Positions 25,401 to 38,182 of a DNA stretch of 64,000 bases are shown here, in pieces (positions within the stretch are counted from its first letter, which is position 1; each line of letters starts with the position of its first letter). A program made the translations under genes and the position numbers. Source of the stretch: Holacanthus passer (taxonomy: Eukaryota; Chordata; Actinopteri; Pomacanthidae); contig JAFREQ010000009.1 in the NCBI GenBank assembly GCA_025331565.1, positions 3,771,501-3,835,500 on the forward strand. The letters run 5' to 3'. The notes beneath the pieces are model-generated. The model did not search any database, was not told the origin of the DNA, and saw only the letters and a program-made list of their open reading frames with translations.

Positions 25401-25753
25401 TTCATATGTTTGAAAAGGACAGCGTGGTTTCAGACTGACATCTTATACAGCAGCTTTGAAACAGGAGCACATCACTGGGAGGTTTGTCAAGTCCACACCT
25501 TCCCATTCAAACAGGCTGCAACAATATGTCATGTCTGCAAACAGCTGGACACACCTGCCCGAGAAAACACTCAACTAAGTATGTAAACACACATGGCTTC
25601 ACATTTTTATTGACTTTTTTTAAAATCTCCATCTATTCAAATCTTTATGAACAACAACACATGTAAACATCAGTCGTTACTCACATAATGCTCGTAGAAT
25701 TTGGACAACCTTGGTTTCCCGTGGTTGTTGAATATTAAAATGGCTTTTATCAT
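16484..25753 (-). CDS. ap3s1: AP-3 complex subunit sigma-1
   Basis: Small (sigma) subunit of the AP-3 adaptor, which sorts cargo from endosomes to lysosomes and related organelles. Six minus-strand exons: 25685-25753, 22233-22324, 21338-21449, 21159-21230, 20287-20394 and 16484-16612 including the TAG stop. They join to 582 nt, 193 residues, the same length as human AP3S1. The start MIKAILIFNNHGKPRLSKFY is the invariant family N terminus. Later landmarks are IIRETFHLVSKRDENVCNFL (residues 32-51), LIGGSDYKLIYRHYATLYFV (55-74), FVETLDKCFENVCELDLIF (93-111) and a C-terminal tail ending IKVPNLPSFK. All introns are GT-AG. The last acceptor directly abuts a (TG)12 run. The gene is head-to-head with cdo1, about 3.2 kb between start codons, and tandem with commd10. 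Confidence 0.97.
16615..16638 (-). repeat. (TG)12 microsatellite forming the tract of the last ap3s1 splice acceptor
   Basis: Twelve uninterrupted AC units on the plus strand. On the minus strand the intron ends (TG)12 then TAG, and the last coding exon starts at 16612. The repeat therefore occupies the place of the polypyrimidine tract. Confidence 0.92.
20700..20890 (+). repeat. Dispersed teleost repeat, fragment in an ap3s1 intron
   Basis: Shares the 'ttgctgattttctgtcaatca' type end and alternating 'attaattaatcgac' motifs with the copy at 2710-2998. Old and partial. Confidence 0.4.
23389..23455 (+). mobile_element. Terminal fragment of the MITE family seen at 4151 and 54394
   Basis: Begins 'accctgattccaaacaaagc' then 'tgggacgccgtgtaaaacat', matching the left end of the two longer copies; the rest of the element is not recognised. 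Lies in the first ap3s1 intron. Confidence 0.6.
24115..24490. repeat. Dispersed teleost repeat, degenerate copy
   Basis: Contains 'tattgattaatc', 'ttcccaaaggtgatatcttt', 'ttctgatatgtgaaaatttg' and a closing 'gttgattaatccattaactg', all landmarks of the family at 2710-2998. In the first ap3s1 intron. Confidence 0.45.
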
Positions 25754-26030
25754 GGCTGTAGCTGTACGGAGGGAGGCGGGGGGACAAAAAGGGATCAGTC
25801 CGCGAAAGACTGGAGTCCGTCAAGTCCCGTGAACCCAGATCGGACCGGGATTCAGGGCTAAATCCCGTCTCGGTGTCGGGTTGATGGGGGATAGCTGGGA
25901 GCTACACGCCGCTACTCCTCCATCGTCTCTTTACGGAAATGATCCACGTCAAAGGACCAGTCATGCTCGCCTCCTCCCGCTACGGCGGCAGAGAAGGGTC
26001 AAACTTCCGTCGTCCGCCACCGGAAACCAC
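25754..26030 (-). promoter_or_regulatory. ap3s1 promoter, CpG-rich, with paired ETS motifs
   Basis: The sequence just upstream of the ap3s1 ATG is GC- and CpG-rich and has no TATA box, as expected of a housekeeping promoter. ACTTCCG at 26003-26009 and CCGGAA at 26020-26025 are ETS-type core sites facing opposite ways. 'ccacgtcaa' near 25948 resembles a half CRE. Function is inferred from position and composition. Confidence 0.6.
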
Positions 26031-26039
26031 AGAAGAAGA

Positions 26040-26495
26040 AAGTTTTTTTTATTTACTTAAAAGTATGTAATCAGGAAAATCTACTTAAAATAATAAAAGT
26101 GAAAATACTCAATAAGTAAAATATTATATTATTGTTAGGCTACTCATGCATTGACGTAAAAGCAGTATTGTACTAGTGTAGTTGTATGAGGTGGAGCTCT
26201 TTTTTTTATTGGACTAGAACTAATAAATGACATCTTCAAAAAAGCTTGTTCTTGTTCTCCAAAACTACACAGTTCTAAATTTAGATGTTTTTGTATGCAA
26301 AAATCTTTCAAAAAATGTGTAAAGTAACTAAAGCTGTGAGATGACTGTGGGGGAGTTAAATACAATATTTCTATCAGAAAAGTAGTGGAGTAGAAGAAGG
26401 AAGTAAGAAAGAAAAAATTCAAGTAAAATACAAGTACCTCCAAATTGTACAGTATTTTAGTATATGTAATTACTTACATTCCACCACTGATCAAG
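26040..26495 (+). repeat. Near full-length dispersed teleost repeat ending 'ttccaccactg'
   Basis: About 450 bases with a well-known teleost pattern: 'gtgaaaatactcaata' near the start, 'gtatgaggtggagctctttt' in the middle, 'aaagtaactaaagctgtgag', 'agtagtggagtagaag', 'tacaagtacctccaaattgt' and the end 'ttacttacattccaccactg'. It is non-coding and sits directly upstream of the ap3s1 promoter. The rest of the ap3s1-cdo1 interval (26496-28820) shows no gene. Confidence 0.65.
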
Positions 26496-26996
26496 GACAT
26501 CATATCATTATTATTCTTATTTTTATTATTTTAAGGGGAAACTGGTTTTATTGATCTTTCACTGGCACCTGCATTCACTTTATTACACTATTACAATAAA
26601 CACACAGTGGCTCTAGAATTGTAATTAACACATTTAAAATAATAATAATAATATAATAAGTCAAATTCTGAAATGGAATTTGTTACAATTGCTTATTTAG
26701 AAAAAGGAATTAGTTGACATGAAATGTAATGTGGTCAGTGTATTTTGAGATTCCTTCCATTTCAGTTCCATCAGTTCCATTATATTTATTAATTAATCCA
26801 AAAATATAAGTATATGTAACGTTGCTCGTTTTCCAGCCACACAAATATCATATTAAATGTTGTATTATCTTGTTGAAAAGATTTACAAAACCAACAACCA
26901 AAATGTAATTTTCCATTAAGCCAACTGATATTAATCACTGTCCTATATGAGCATCAAATCACAGCTTCTTTCTGGGTAAAGTCAGTTTAATTTTAG

Positions 26997-27010
26997 CCAC
27001 AAGGTGGCGT
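26997..27010 (+). promoter_or_regulatory. CTCF-like site between the divergent ap3s1 and cdo1 promoters
   Basis: CCACAAGGTGGCGT matches the CTCF core consensus CCASYAGRKGGCRS at nearly every position. It lies about 1 kb from the ap3s1 promoter and 1.9 kb from the cdo1 promoter. Binding is not shown by sequence alone. Confidence 0.4.
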
Positions 27011-28823
27011 AACAGTACATCTGGTATTGATGATGTGGCAGCTCAGAGGAAAACTTGCCACAACCTCTGATGCAAAGAACATTCTCCACTTTTTGTGCTG
27101 CCAGGAAACATGAATATCTGTCAGAGCCAGAGAGGATTTATCTTTGACAGACTGACACATGCTGGAGGACTGCAAACTAATCCAGACTTTTCCTGCTGGA
27201 GTATTCCAGCTCTACTGTGGGTCACACCCTAACCTGTGATAACCAGTAATATTCAGACAAGTTTACCTCATCCATGTGTGAAAAATGTGAAAAATGTGCT
27301 GTTCCGACTCTAGTTTTTCCTTTTGATTTTCTCCAACAATCCTGGCAAAGTGGCCTTGACCAACTGTACTCAAAGCTGCAACTGAGCATTATGACATCTG
27401 TTTAACTGATTGATATGTTGTGTTTCTGAGGCGCTGCTGCTCAACAGCCTGCAAAAACAAACACTCTGTACATTTCGTCTGCACATTATGTGAGCCACAA
27501 TAACCTGAACTCCCGTATGGACCTCTATGTTGTTTTTCTTCATAGTCTTCTTCTCTTTAAGGAAGAATGGGTGGAGGGCCGTGAGTGAATGGCCTGTAAC
27601 TTCCTGTGAAGGAATGCATTCATACAAATGATTTATGACTGACTGTAAGTTGAGAGCTGGACTGGCTAACACAGAGAGCCAAAAACATCCTATAGAAAGG
27701 ATGTTTTTCACTTTCTTTGTGTCTGATTTTGTGCACAAAAATCCCTGAGATGTTTTTTTTAGCACAGACACAGATGCACACATACAGATAGGTGGAAAGT
27801 CGATGCATTTACTCATGTGTGTTTACTGATCTGAGGTATAATTTAAGATGACATCCGAGCCTATACTTTACTGGAGTATTTGGATTTTGCAAGACAGTCC
27901 ACTGCTAGAGTTATAACTCCAAAGATGTTGCAGTTCCTTAATGAGGTCTTTCACTTTTAACATCTACTAATATGCACAATCCCGTCTACTTTTATTCCTA
28001 ATATATGACCTTTTCATTCAACTGTATGTTTTCCCATTACAACAGAGGCTTGAGCTTTCTTCATCGGATGATCCTTCATCTTGTTTGGTTTTCAAGATAC
28101 CTGAGTGAAGTGATGAGGACAAGAGTTAGTGCCTTCTTGAAGTCTGTAGTATTACTGATTCATTTCCCATTGTTCCTTTCTTCTGTTCCTCTTTACATAA
28201 TTTCATCCTTTTGAATATTTCTTGTAATCTAATAAATTCTCATAAAAAGCATGATTGCATTGCAAGAGTCATCTCATTATCTATTCTTTTAATGCAACCA
28301 AAACAAGGGTGATTAAAGGCCTAAAAATAAACAATATTCAACCAGAACAATAATTTTTCCCCCCAATTTTTTTTTTGTAATTCCCACATTTTTCTTTTCC
28401 ATCCTCACTTGTTTGTGAGCTTGTGGTTTGCACACACCTTAAACAGTGTGTTGATGATTTGAGTTTGTGATGAGAGGTCCCACAGAAAGAGGCTGCACAG
28501 CTATTGTTGGAGAAAAAGCCTCAGTGAGAGAGAGAGAGAAAGGGGGAGGATGTGTTTGTGACAACGTGGTGGACTCAAAGAGGATTAGTCCAACTTCTTA
28601 ATGTGTGACATGAATGCATAGTTTTTATTAATGCATGCAAAATAAAATAAATGATATATAACCTGTATTGATCAAGTGTGATAAAAGTGCAGCCACATGT
28701 TTTTTTTGTTGTTTTTTTCTTGCAACATTTCATCATGTGCTCATGAGGATTTGCTGTGGGCGTCACCTTCTCCCATAATGGTACAGTCCGACACCAGCTC
28801 GCCTCCAAATTGCAGCTCTGGCC

Positions 28824-28830
28824 TATAAAA
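28824..28830 (+). promoter_or_regulatory. cdo1 TATA box
   Basis: TATAAAA lies 81 bases upstream of the cdo1 ATG, implying a transcription start near 28855 and a 5' leader of about 55 nucleotides without upstream ATGs. This fits an inducible, tissue-biased gene. Position is the only evidence. Confidence 0.65.
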
Positions 28831-28910
28831 AGTAAACGACCGCACAAAGTTGGTGAGAGAAACCTGTTGTTTTAACCGAAGAGACAAATCTGAAAAACAG
28901 CCTCAGAGAG

Positions 28911-31900
28911 ATGGAGCAAACCGAGGTTGTGAAGCCCGAGACTCTGGATGATCTGATAAAAATCCTGCACAACATCTTCGACAGTGATTGCATCAATATT
29001 GAGGAGGTGCAGGATATAATGGAATCATATGAGAGCAAACCTCAGGACTGGAAGAAATATGCCAATTTTGACCAGTACAGGTAAAACACTTGGTTTCATA
29101 ATCCTGCTGCTGACTGATCAGATATTACTCATTTATTATGCTGATGCACTTTGCACTCTTGTTCTGCAGCCTTGTCTGTCACCTCAGTGTGACTCAGTGT
29201 GTTTGTCTTCTAACTCTATTATTTGTCAAATCATATTTTCTACTTTTGTTTATATTGTGTCTGTATTTCATGTCTGCTGCTGTCTCTGCTACTTTTTTAT
29301 TGCAAAAAGCACTAAAAGCTGTCCTTGAGATAAAGAGGTGAAGATAATGTAGTAAGGATTTAGTTTATCAAAAAAAAGTTTGCAAACTTTTATAAAATTC
29401 ATACAATCACTTTTTTAAAATTCCTTTAAAAAGCATTCCTATATTTGAATGAAAATATACTGTTTCCATACAGAACAGCATCTTTTGCCACACCTCATTT
29501 GAATAAAAGAAAGGAAAAAAAGAAAAAAATTTAACTTGTTTGCGTCTATATCAATCAAGTCAATCTATAAAAGCCACTTATAGACAAAAAAAGCTTCCTC
29601 AAAATGTTTATTTCGGCCTCCTCTCCACAAAAATATGGCTGTTCTATTCACAAGTTCTCCAAAGCTCCCAGTGTTTTGATTAGTGAGGGTTCAATGGAGG
29701 GAGGGTGACTGAGCCATCCAATCAACACTGAGAGCGGACACACACCCGCTGGGTCCTGCAGGGATGGATGCTTGTGCTCTGACCTACCAGTTGCCCACCG
29801 GGGAGCTGCAGCTGCCTCCCAAATATTTGAACACTGACGGAATCACAAAACGTGCAGAGCAGCTCCAAGGATGCATGAAGGGGAGGGAGGGTTGGAGATT
29901 CCCTGTGTGGAAATAAAACCAATGAACATTGAAGTATCAGTGACCACTTTGTTGTCTGTCCTGTGGGGTCCAGGTTGATTTTTAGTGCATGTAGCAGATC
30001 ATATTCACTTCGGCATCTGTGACATAAAATTGTAATATCATCCCTCCCCGACATCTTTTTAACAATAAATTGTATATTAGGTGCAGTAGATTTACTGTGT
30101 GTAAAAAAATTGCCATATAAATAACCATATTTTGATAAGTAAATCAAATCAAATAAACCTACTCACTCATAAATACTCAAATTATTCAGGATTGCCCTAA
30201 AATCATTATTGGAATTTATATCTCAATGTAAACCAGCACATGTCTCAATTTGACCAAAATATTTTCTTGACATTATCCAGTTCCAGCCACTTTTTTCATA
30301 GAAGCTTCACAAGTCCTCCTCTGGACTCCTTTTTAACCATTTAATCTTCATTGTACCAGCTGCAAAGATGCATAATGTACAGCCAGCCTCATTTAACAAC
30401 CTGTGCTCTTTGGCAGATACACCAGGAACCTAGTGGATGAGGGTAACGGAAAGTTCAATCTCATGATTCTGTGCTGGGGAGAAGGCCACGGCAGGTAAGC
30501 TGCTCCTACATGCAAACAAGCTATTAACATGAGCTTTAATGTGATGCTTAATTATTGCAAAACATAATCTTATCGAGTAGTCTTTTGCTCATTTTCATTC
30601 TCAGAGATTCTGAAAATTTATATCTATCATCCCTGTTTTGTTACCAGCCAAGATACTGTGGGTCACATATTCAACTGATATTCCCTGGCAATAATTATAA
30701 AATATCAAGTTATTAGAGATAAGAGAGTCCAATGTTCCACAGACAGACATTATTTGATGTTATCTAACGTGCGTCCTACTATGTCAGCAAATGTAAGCTG
30801 AACACCTGAAGTCCATATAAATGGAGGAGATTAATTTTATGGTTTGATATTATCAAGATGTTCTGAATTGTGCTGTTTGACAGGTCTTTTATGATTATTT
30901 ATTTGAACACTGTTTTTCACAAGAGCAAAGGTTTTTGTGTCCCTATAGCTGTAGCTATGTGGTAAAACTTTGCTCCTTCTTTGCTCCTGTGAAACATGTT
31001 CCAGCCACATTAAAATGACATTATATCATACATGAATCTACTCAGTCTGGAAGAACAGTTTAAAACCAAGAACAGAAAATCTCTGTCTCGCCTTTTGACT
31101 GAATCCCAGAAATTCTTTGCTTTTGGTCCAAGGGTCAGAAAGAAAAAATCTATTTCATATTCTGACACCGTATGCTTGTGTGTGTTCCTTGCAATTTGCA
31201 GTAGCATCCACGACCACACAGACTCCCACTGTTTCATGAAGCTGCTGCAGGGTCAGCTGAAGGAGACGCTGTTTGACTGGCCGGACAGTAAATCGCACGG
31301 AGACATGGTCCAGAAGTCACAGAGAATTCTCCAGGAAAACAAGGTTGCTTACATAAATGGTGAGAAACAAGACTGTGTGCTGATTGTTTCTTTTCTTTTT
31401 AATTAGAGTTGGCCATTCACCCTTCTCCAGTATTCACACAGCTTAGTTCTACTAATATTTGCATGTGGGGTAATTTGTGAAACTGGTTCTTCGTGCTTTG
31501 AAACACACATAATTATGTTGTGTTCATCACAATAGAACAAACATGCTTTTACATGTTCGGTCCCACATGAGATATGCTGATGTGACTCAAACATGACTGC
31601 TTTCCTGTAACTGTGTAATATGTGTGTCACTTTTTACAGCGCAGAGTAATAGCAAAGTTTCCAACCTGTGCAGTTATGTAATGTCAAACTGGTCTCACAG
31701 GAGTTAACGGCCTGTTATAAGTTCACAGTGAATAGTATTCAGGCCTCTCCTCAAATCTCTGCTGACTGAGTGTTTCCCCAAAGCCAGCACAGCCCTGGTG
31801 TGATGTTGGTCTCGGTTATTGGTCACAGCACTGCCAGTAAACATTCCAGCGGTAGACACTGTCTCAATGTATGTTTTTTTGTTCGCGTGTGTGTGTATTT

Positions 31901-33373
31901 TAGACTCCATTGGCCTGCATCGTGTGGAAAATGTCAGCCACACAGAGTGCGCCGCCAGTTTGCATCTGTACAGTCCCCCTTTCCAAACGTGCCAGACCTT
32001 TGACCAGCGGACGGGGCACAAGAATAATGTCAAAATGACCTTCTGGAGCAAGTACGGAGAGAGGACTCCCTTTGTAAGTTGTTTTTTTTTTTTTTGCTTT
32101 AATACATACTTTTATGATAAAAAATGACAGAAATCAAGAAAGGAAATCTCTTCTTCTGATTCATGCTTTGAAAAAACATCCTATTTATTGGTATATATTT
32201 GAGTATTTGTTGGTCTTTGGAAGCCCAAACTTTGCAAAGTCAAATTCTGTAGGTGGACGTTATGAGTTATGAAGAAAATGAAACCAGGAGATTTGTGAGA
32301 TTATGACAATATGCACAGTACAAAAAATGTCTTCAATCATAGCATTGCATTCAAAAAAACTAACAGCATAGAATAATGTCACTGTATATGTTAGCGACAA
32401 GTGAACAGTGAGACAAAGATGAATTTCTTCAAACCTCTCTTGCTGAAGAAAAAAAACATCTGTTTACATACACAAAACTACAATGCTGAAAATGCATCTT
32501 GTGAAAGTTCAAATTTTAGTCAGTCCACATACCAGCATGTCAACACATAAGTACACACCTGTTAATGTCATTTTCACCATAGATCGCTACAAACAGTTCA
32601 TTGAACACAGAGACTGTGGGAAGTTTTTATAGTGTCTCGCTGCTCCTCATTAAGCACAGAAAGCAGCAGTTAAAGCAGCTCCCCTTGAAGATTCAGGAAT
32701 TTTATAGAACGTTTCCATTTCATATCCATTAAATGTGTTTCCATTTGCTGCTGTTTCAACAAAAACGCAGCTTTGGCAGATGAGAAATGTTGTTTATTGA
32801 CCACGTGAGAGGGAGAGCAGAATAGAGCCCAGTTAACCTTTTAATGATAATGTGTCCTCTAAAATTGCTGCACGCAATAAAACAAATTACAGATGCATGA
32901 AAATTACACAAAAGGACCTACACATTAGGACCTCTGTTTGCTTCAGCAACCCTACCAATGCCAGTAGCCTTATCTGAAATCTACATGTTGTATAAGCATA
33001 CCTTGACCATAACACTGTCAACTTAGTGCATTAGATTGCAACACCAAACGGACGAGATAAGATAGTAGAAGTACATAAATGAGAGTACACAACGACCTCA
33101 ACTCGCCACACGCCCCCAGTTCTCAGCGACTGTTGTGGTCTGACGTTGTTTTTTTTGGACAGATGACCAATAAGATGCTTTATTAGGTTTGAACACCCAA
33201 TTAAAATCTAAATTAAGAATCTGACTTAGAATAATCCTGGTTTAGTTTTGGGTAGGACTCACTCAAAAGACCGTGTTTGTAATCCAGTGACTAATGACCT
33301 GAATCAGTGGCGTAACATGTTCTGTTTCTCACTCTTTTCTTAGGAGACCACAGTTTCACAAGAGAACAACTAG
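28911..33373 (+). CDS. cdo1: Cysteine dioxygenase type 1
   Basis: Cytosolic non-haem iron enzyme that oxidises L-cysteine with O2 to cysteine sulfinate, the entry to taurine and sulfate production. Five exons: 28911-29080, 30417-30494, 31202-31359, 31904-32073 and 33344-33373 with TAG at 33371. They join to 606 nt, 201 residues; human CDO1 has 200. The cupin iron motif HDHTDSHC gives His86 and His88, with Cys93 of the Cys-Tyr cofactor; after one inserted residue (the loop [10 protein letters not shown]) the third iron ligand is His141 in SIGLHRVEN and the cross-linked tyrosine is Tyr158 in SLHLYSPP. The fingerprint FDQRTGHKN is intact. All introns are GT-AG. The enzyme should be active. It is convergent with cep78, about 5.3 kb between stop codons. 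Confidence 0.97.
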
Positions 33374-33931
33374 TTGGCGCCAAAGGAGGCTCCGGAGGAT
33401 GAAGACAGTTCCATTTAAAATGACAATGTTGTGAAAATGATTCAAGGGAAACTGCTGGGGGAAGCGAAATGTGGACCTACTATGACTAAGCACCCATTTA
33501 AAAATCAGGAGCGGGCCGGTTCAAAAGGACAACCCAGTAATTAGAATGGCTTTATCGCTGCCCAGTGTGAGCTTGGCAAATACTGATGAGCACAGGACGA
33601 ATGCATGAATAGGCTTGGACGTGGATTGAATCTGCCTTTTGTTTGCTGGGCCTGAGGAGACCCTTTTCCAATAACAACATTCCTGTCCATCCACGACCTG
33701 TGTAACCACACTTTTGTAAAGTTATGGCCCATAGTCAAAAAATAGCGCTTTAGCATTTCAGATCCTCTTAAATTTTATATGTCAAGGAAAGGAAAAACAG
33801 TTTTGAAATCAACAATTCTGTTGTCAGTGGAGCACTTTTATAGCTGTATTTACTGTCGATTTATACCACTCAAAATTGTCTTAACACCTGTTGAAAATTG
33901 TGATGAAATGTAACATTGTTTGTATAATCTA

Positions 33932-33937
33932 ATTAAA
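33932..33937 (+). terminator. cdo1 polyadenylation signal, proximal (ATTAAA)
   Basis: ATTAAA about 560 nucleotides after the cdo1 stop, followed within 20-30 bases by a GT/T-rich stretch. A second ATTAAA at 34326-34331 may serve a longer transcript. Confidence 0.4.
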
Positions 33938-34349
33938 GAAAGTTTGTTCCATTTGCATTTGGGGAAAAAGAAGGAAATGTAAAGCTTTAGAGTTGTGTTG
34001 TTTTTAAAAGTGCAATGGTTTGTAATTTATTTGCAGGTTATTCTGTTCACCGAGGGAGTGTTGAAATCAGCAACCGACCATGTTACTCCTGAATGTGTTC
34101 ATGCTCAAGTTTTGACCAAGAGAGTCTTGTGGAGGGACTATTTTGTATTATAAGCAGACATTATGTTTAGGTAAAGCTCATACTTTCTCTCAGGATTCTG
34201 GCATATTTTAATGTAGCTGTATTTATATAGTGTGTAGTTTTTACAGCATACCACCTCTCACAGCGCTGTCAAATGCATGCATGATTTCTGTGATGCAGTA
34301 ATACATCTGGCCATAACTGTAGACCATTAAACACCATTATCCTTTCACA

Positions 34350-37300
34350 GAACTTGATTTTGTGTCGGCTTCATTTTTTCGTGTTGATTACTGAGCAACA
34401 TCCATGATTCATTCTGTGTGTCTCATGCTGGATGCAACAACATGTAAAATGCATGAAGCCTGTTTAATAGACCTGTGCAAAAACCAAAAAAACAGCTGAT
34501 ACTTGTGTGTCTTTTAATGTGGGATGCTGGGTATAAAAGCTTAAACTGGTTTGCTTTAGTACCTCTTATTAATATTTAATCAATGTTGGCTAATAATCTA
34601 TTTGTTCACTGATGGTCACATACAAGTACAAAAGTAATTGATATACAGAAATTTATTAACAGATAAGCCAGTGTGTGTCACCATCTGTACTTTGGCTCAA
34701 TGGAAATATTGATTGCTAATTACCTTGGCTAGAAATGTGTTAATGGTAGTAGCAGTATCAAAGTACAAGTATCAAAGTACCTGTCTAGTATCTGTCTGTT
34801 TTCAACGGACATCTCCTTGGCAATCAAACAACAAGTGTACCAAGTGAGCCATAGTGTGCACGTATTAGTGAATGAATTTGAAAGATAAGGTTCCATTGAC
34901 TGACAAACAAGAGCGTTGGTGCAAAACTCCAAGTTCCAGTACAATAAAAACGTAATTGCTGCGGCTACAGTGATTAGAAATGCTGATGCTTCACATCTGT
35001 TGCACACATCCAGCCAGACTTTTTAGTCTAACTTAGTTGATAACCAGGTAAGAGAGTGTGTAAAATGCACATTCACCTGTTCCTTTACCTTGTATTTCAG
35101 GGTGTCCTCTGTATAAACCTAGGGCATCTTGGCCTTGACATTACATTTTCTTTATATTGTCTTTATGCTGTTTATGTGAAAAAAGGGGAAAATGCATGGT
35201 GTTGAATGAACCTGAAAATGCAAAAGTATCTGTGTGTGGACATGAAAATCAGTAAAAGTGTTTGCTCTTCACAGCTCCTTGATCACTGTTTTTAGCAATA
35301 AAGAAAATATTTTTTTTAAAAATAAAGTCTGTATTGACCACAAGGCAGGAAGACAACAGCGATATCCACTCGTCCAAATTAATGCATGCATTTGTGTGGC
35401 AATTGAAAAGCAAATTCAAACTGACAGGTTTGTTAAGAAGCAAACATACGTCACTGGTCACGTCAATAGTTGCCTCTACTGAAAGTACATGGTCTCCGTT
35501 TCGTCTGTACCAGAAGAGGCACTGGACGGCCTGCAGCCAGCGTTGTGAAATAATGAAGCAACGGCCTTCATTGTCCAAACAAGCACCTGTTTTATAAGAG
35601 GACATGATCTCCATGTGCCTGGCTGGATGGAGGCTTACCCAGTAGACCTTTATCTTCATCTGATGTTACACTGTTATGTTTGATCAGCAACTGAGCGATC
35701 GCGCTGCGGGCTATCAGTTGATGAATACTTCAATAAAACAAGAACAGTCCAGTGTCAGAACATTGCTGGGTGCTGATTCATCAACAGGAATAACAGATAA
35801 TAATAATAGAGGGCGTTGATCCTCCTATTCTGCAAATACAGACTTGTGAACCTCAAAGATGATGGCAATATCATCGTTATGTGTGGATCACAATCCAATC
35901 TAAAACCTCCAGAAGCAATCACTTTACTTATAAAACTAACAGGGGACTCTTATGAGGCACGTCACTGTACTCTTTATCAAAATGCAGGTTTGCTTTTCTG
36001 CTAATGTCAGAAAGCTGCATCATTGGTGTTCTTCTGGTTTTTTATTTATTTATTTTTTTAAAATATTTAACAGTGTAATGTGAAACTTAAAAACAGCAGC
36101 AGATTCTAACAGTACACAGTAGTTTCAGAGAGACTGCATTCAGAAATGGTGAAGATTCAACAAATTTTGAACTTTGACACTGGACAATTTCAGAAAACTC
36201 ACGACGGCACGATTGTGCATATATGTACATGTTTTAGTGATGATAATTGTGGTTGATGATTTGAAACTGACGCCCTTGCATTTGCTGAATTTAATTACTT
36301 ATTTGTGGTTGTCAATTTTGTGCAATTGTAAAAGATTGTTCCTCACCTGGGTGTAATTAAGAGTTTCAAAACACTTGCTTTATGCTGCAATTGAATAAAA
36401 TGACTGCAATTTTTGAGCCATTTACACAAGTGTCATCTTTGTGTCAATTTTATGTTTTCAGTGTTTCAACCGACATGAGCTAATATGATATTTTCATATG
36501 AGTGACCTGCTCCTTTTAGTTTGCTGTTGTTTAAAGCATGGATCACTTGGATCTACTGGAACTCACATACTGAGCAGATGTAGTCAGACATCGTTTAAAT
36601 ACACACAGGTAACACTGCTAGTAAAACTCATCACATTATGCTGTTTTTCGAGGTGTTCTTCATTTCATATGGAGTTTGAACACACTTGCTGTCAGTCACT
36701 TTGGACAGAAAGAAGGTAATTTTCTCAGTGTAGATCTTGACCTTGGGTGATATCTCATGGCCCAGATGGAAGAAGGCTTGGCATGTAGCAGCAACAAGTC
36801 CACTGATTTTGTTTGATTGAAATAATTGTGTTTTCACATGGTGTTTCTCTTGCTGTCTCTGCTCTTTCACACGTTTCCAGTTGGATTTTTTTCCTCACCA
36901 CTGACACTCTTTTCTGTCAGCATTGTTTGCAGCGGTCTCCATATCTATGGAGCAGCTACAGTTATGGTCTAGATCATAAAACCTGACATTTTCACATTTT
37001 CACCCCCAACTTATTTCTGGCAGTGCTGAGACTGAAAGTGCAAAGTAGAGTCTGGGAATGTGTCCTGTGATGATAACAACCAGCCAGTGTTGTAGAATCT
37101 TCTAGGACACCGAAAGAAGCGGAAGAGCTTTGATAATTTACTTATCAAAGCGACCTCAGTACGTTGATAGTGAAACACTCATGTATACAGCAAATAGCAC
37201 ATATGCTGCACTATCAACATTTGTTTTATCGCATGAGAGTGATAAAGTCCTTGTTCTGCACCATTAGGCCTTTTCAATCGATTATTATTATTAGCTATAT

Positions 37301-38160
37301 ATTTACATACGTCAATATTTAAATTATAGTCTTTTTTTTAATATTTCCATTTGTGTTTTCTTGAAACGACTTTAAGATTAAAGGGTGAGATCACTCAAAA
37401 ATCAAACCAAAACTGAACTGACCATTTACACACTGACCCCCACAAGTGTCAGTCATTCGTCACTCACACAGAAGTTGAGAAATTGAAAGGACAAACCTCA
37501 TTTCCGTACTTGCTGAATGCCCTGCTTTATGAAATTGCAGACTTGGAAAACATTGAGAGCACCACACCCCTGTGTGCAGACCAATAATCAATGACTTCAG
37601 GTTCCTCAGTGTTTTCATAAACCAAAAGACAAACAGTAGAAGAACACTAAGAAGACATTAAAATGAAACACATGTCCTCCACGTCACCTTTGCAGAGAGC
37701 TGTACTTTCTTTGGCTTTTCCTCGTGTTTGGTGCTCACTTGTAATGGAAAACATGCCTACACCAAGAGAACATTCTGTCCTTCTCTAACCCACAAAAATC
37801 ACACTTGGGTCCCATTTCTTGTTCTCTCAGGACATTGTACCGTAAACAACTAAATGTAGTAAATACATTTTTGGTCCTCTGGAGGGAGCTTGCATGTTTC
37901 CAAAAGTTTCAGTTTGTGCATCTAGAAAGCAAACAGACACAGGTCCAAAATGTTTTCCGGCACAATTTCAGCCACTGACAGGGTGCATGAATGGATAATG
38001 TGGGGATGAGAAAGTTCTAGCAACACATGCAGCACGGAGAATAAATATAAACCATCTGTCACAGGCTCATAATGCACTGTGATGGTGCATTTTTAACTCT
38101 TTACACCTTGGAGTGACAGTCGGCAGCTTTTTTTAACTCTGAATTCTGAAGCTCAGAATC
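34350..38160. other. Intergenic region between convergent cdo1 and cep78
   Basis: About 3.8 kb with no gene that I can support. Open frames here (for example 35249-35659 and 36631-36870, both minus) have no recognisable domains, no splice context and ordinary AT-rich composition. No clear repeat was identified, although some old repeat debris is likely. Confidence 0.6.
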
Positions 38161-38182
38161 GCAACTTGAAACTTCTAACATG

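Noticed and set aside
31032..31406. Open frame running through cdo1 exon 3 from an upstream Met
   Set aside because: Only 31202-31359 matches CDO1; the upstream part is intron that happens to stay open across the acceptor.
35249..35659. Minus-strand 136-codon frame with overlapping plus-strand frames
   Set aside because: Frames open on both strands in the same place and no family resemblance; treated as chance.
36631..36870. Minus-strand 79-codon frame between cdo1 and cep78
   Set aside because: No recognisable domain, no promoter or splice context; length is expected by chance.
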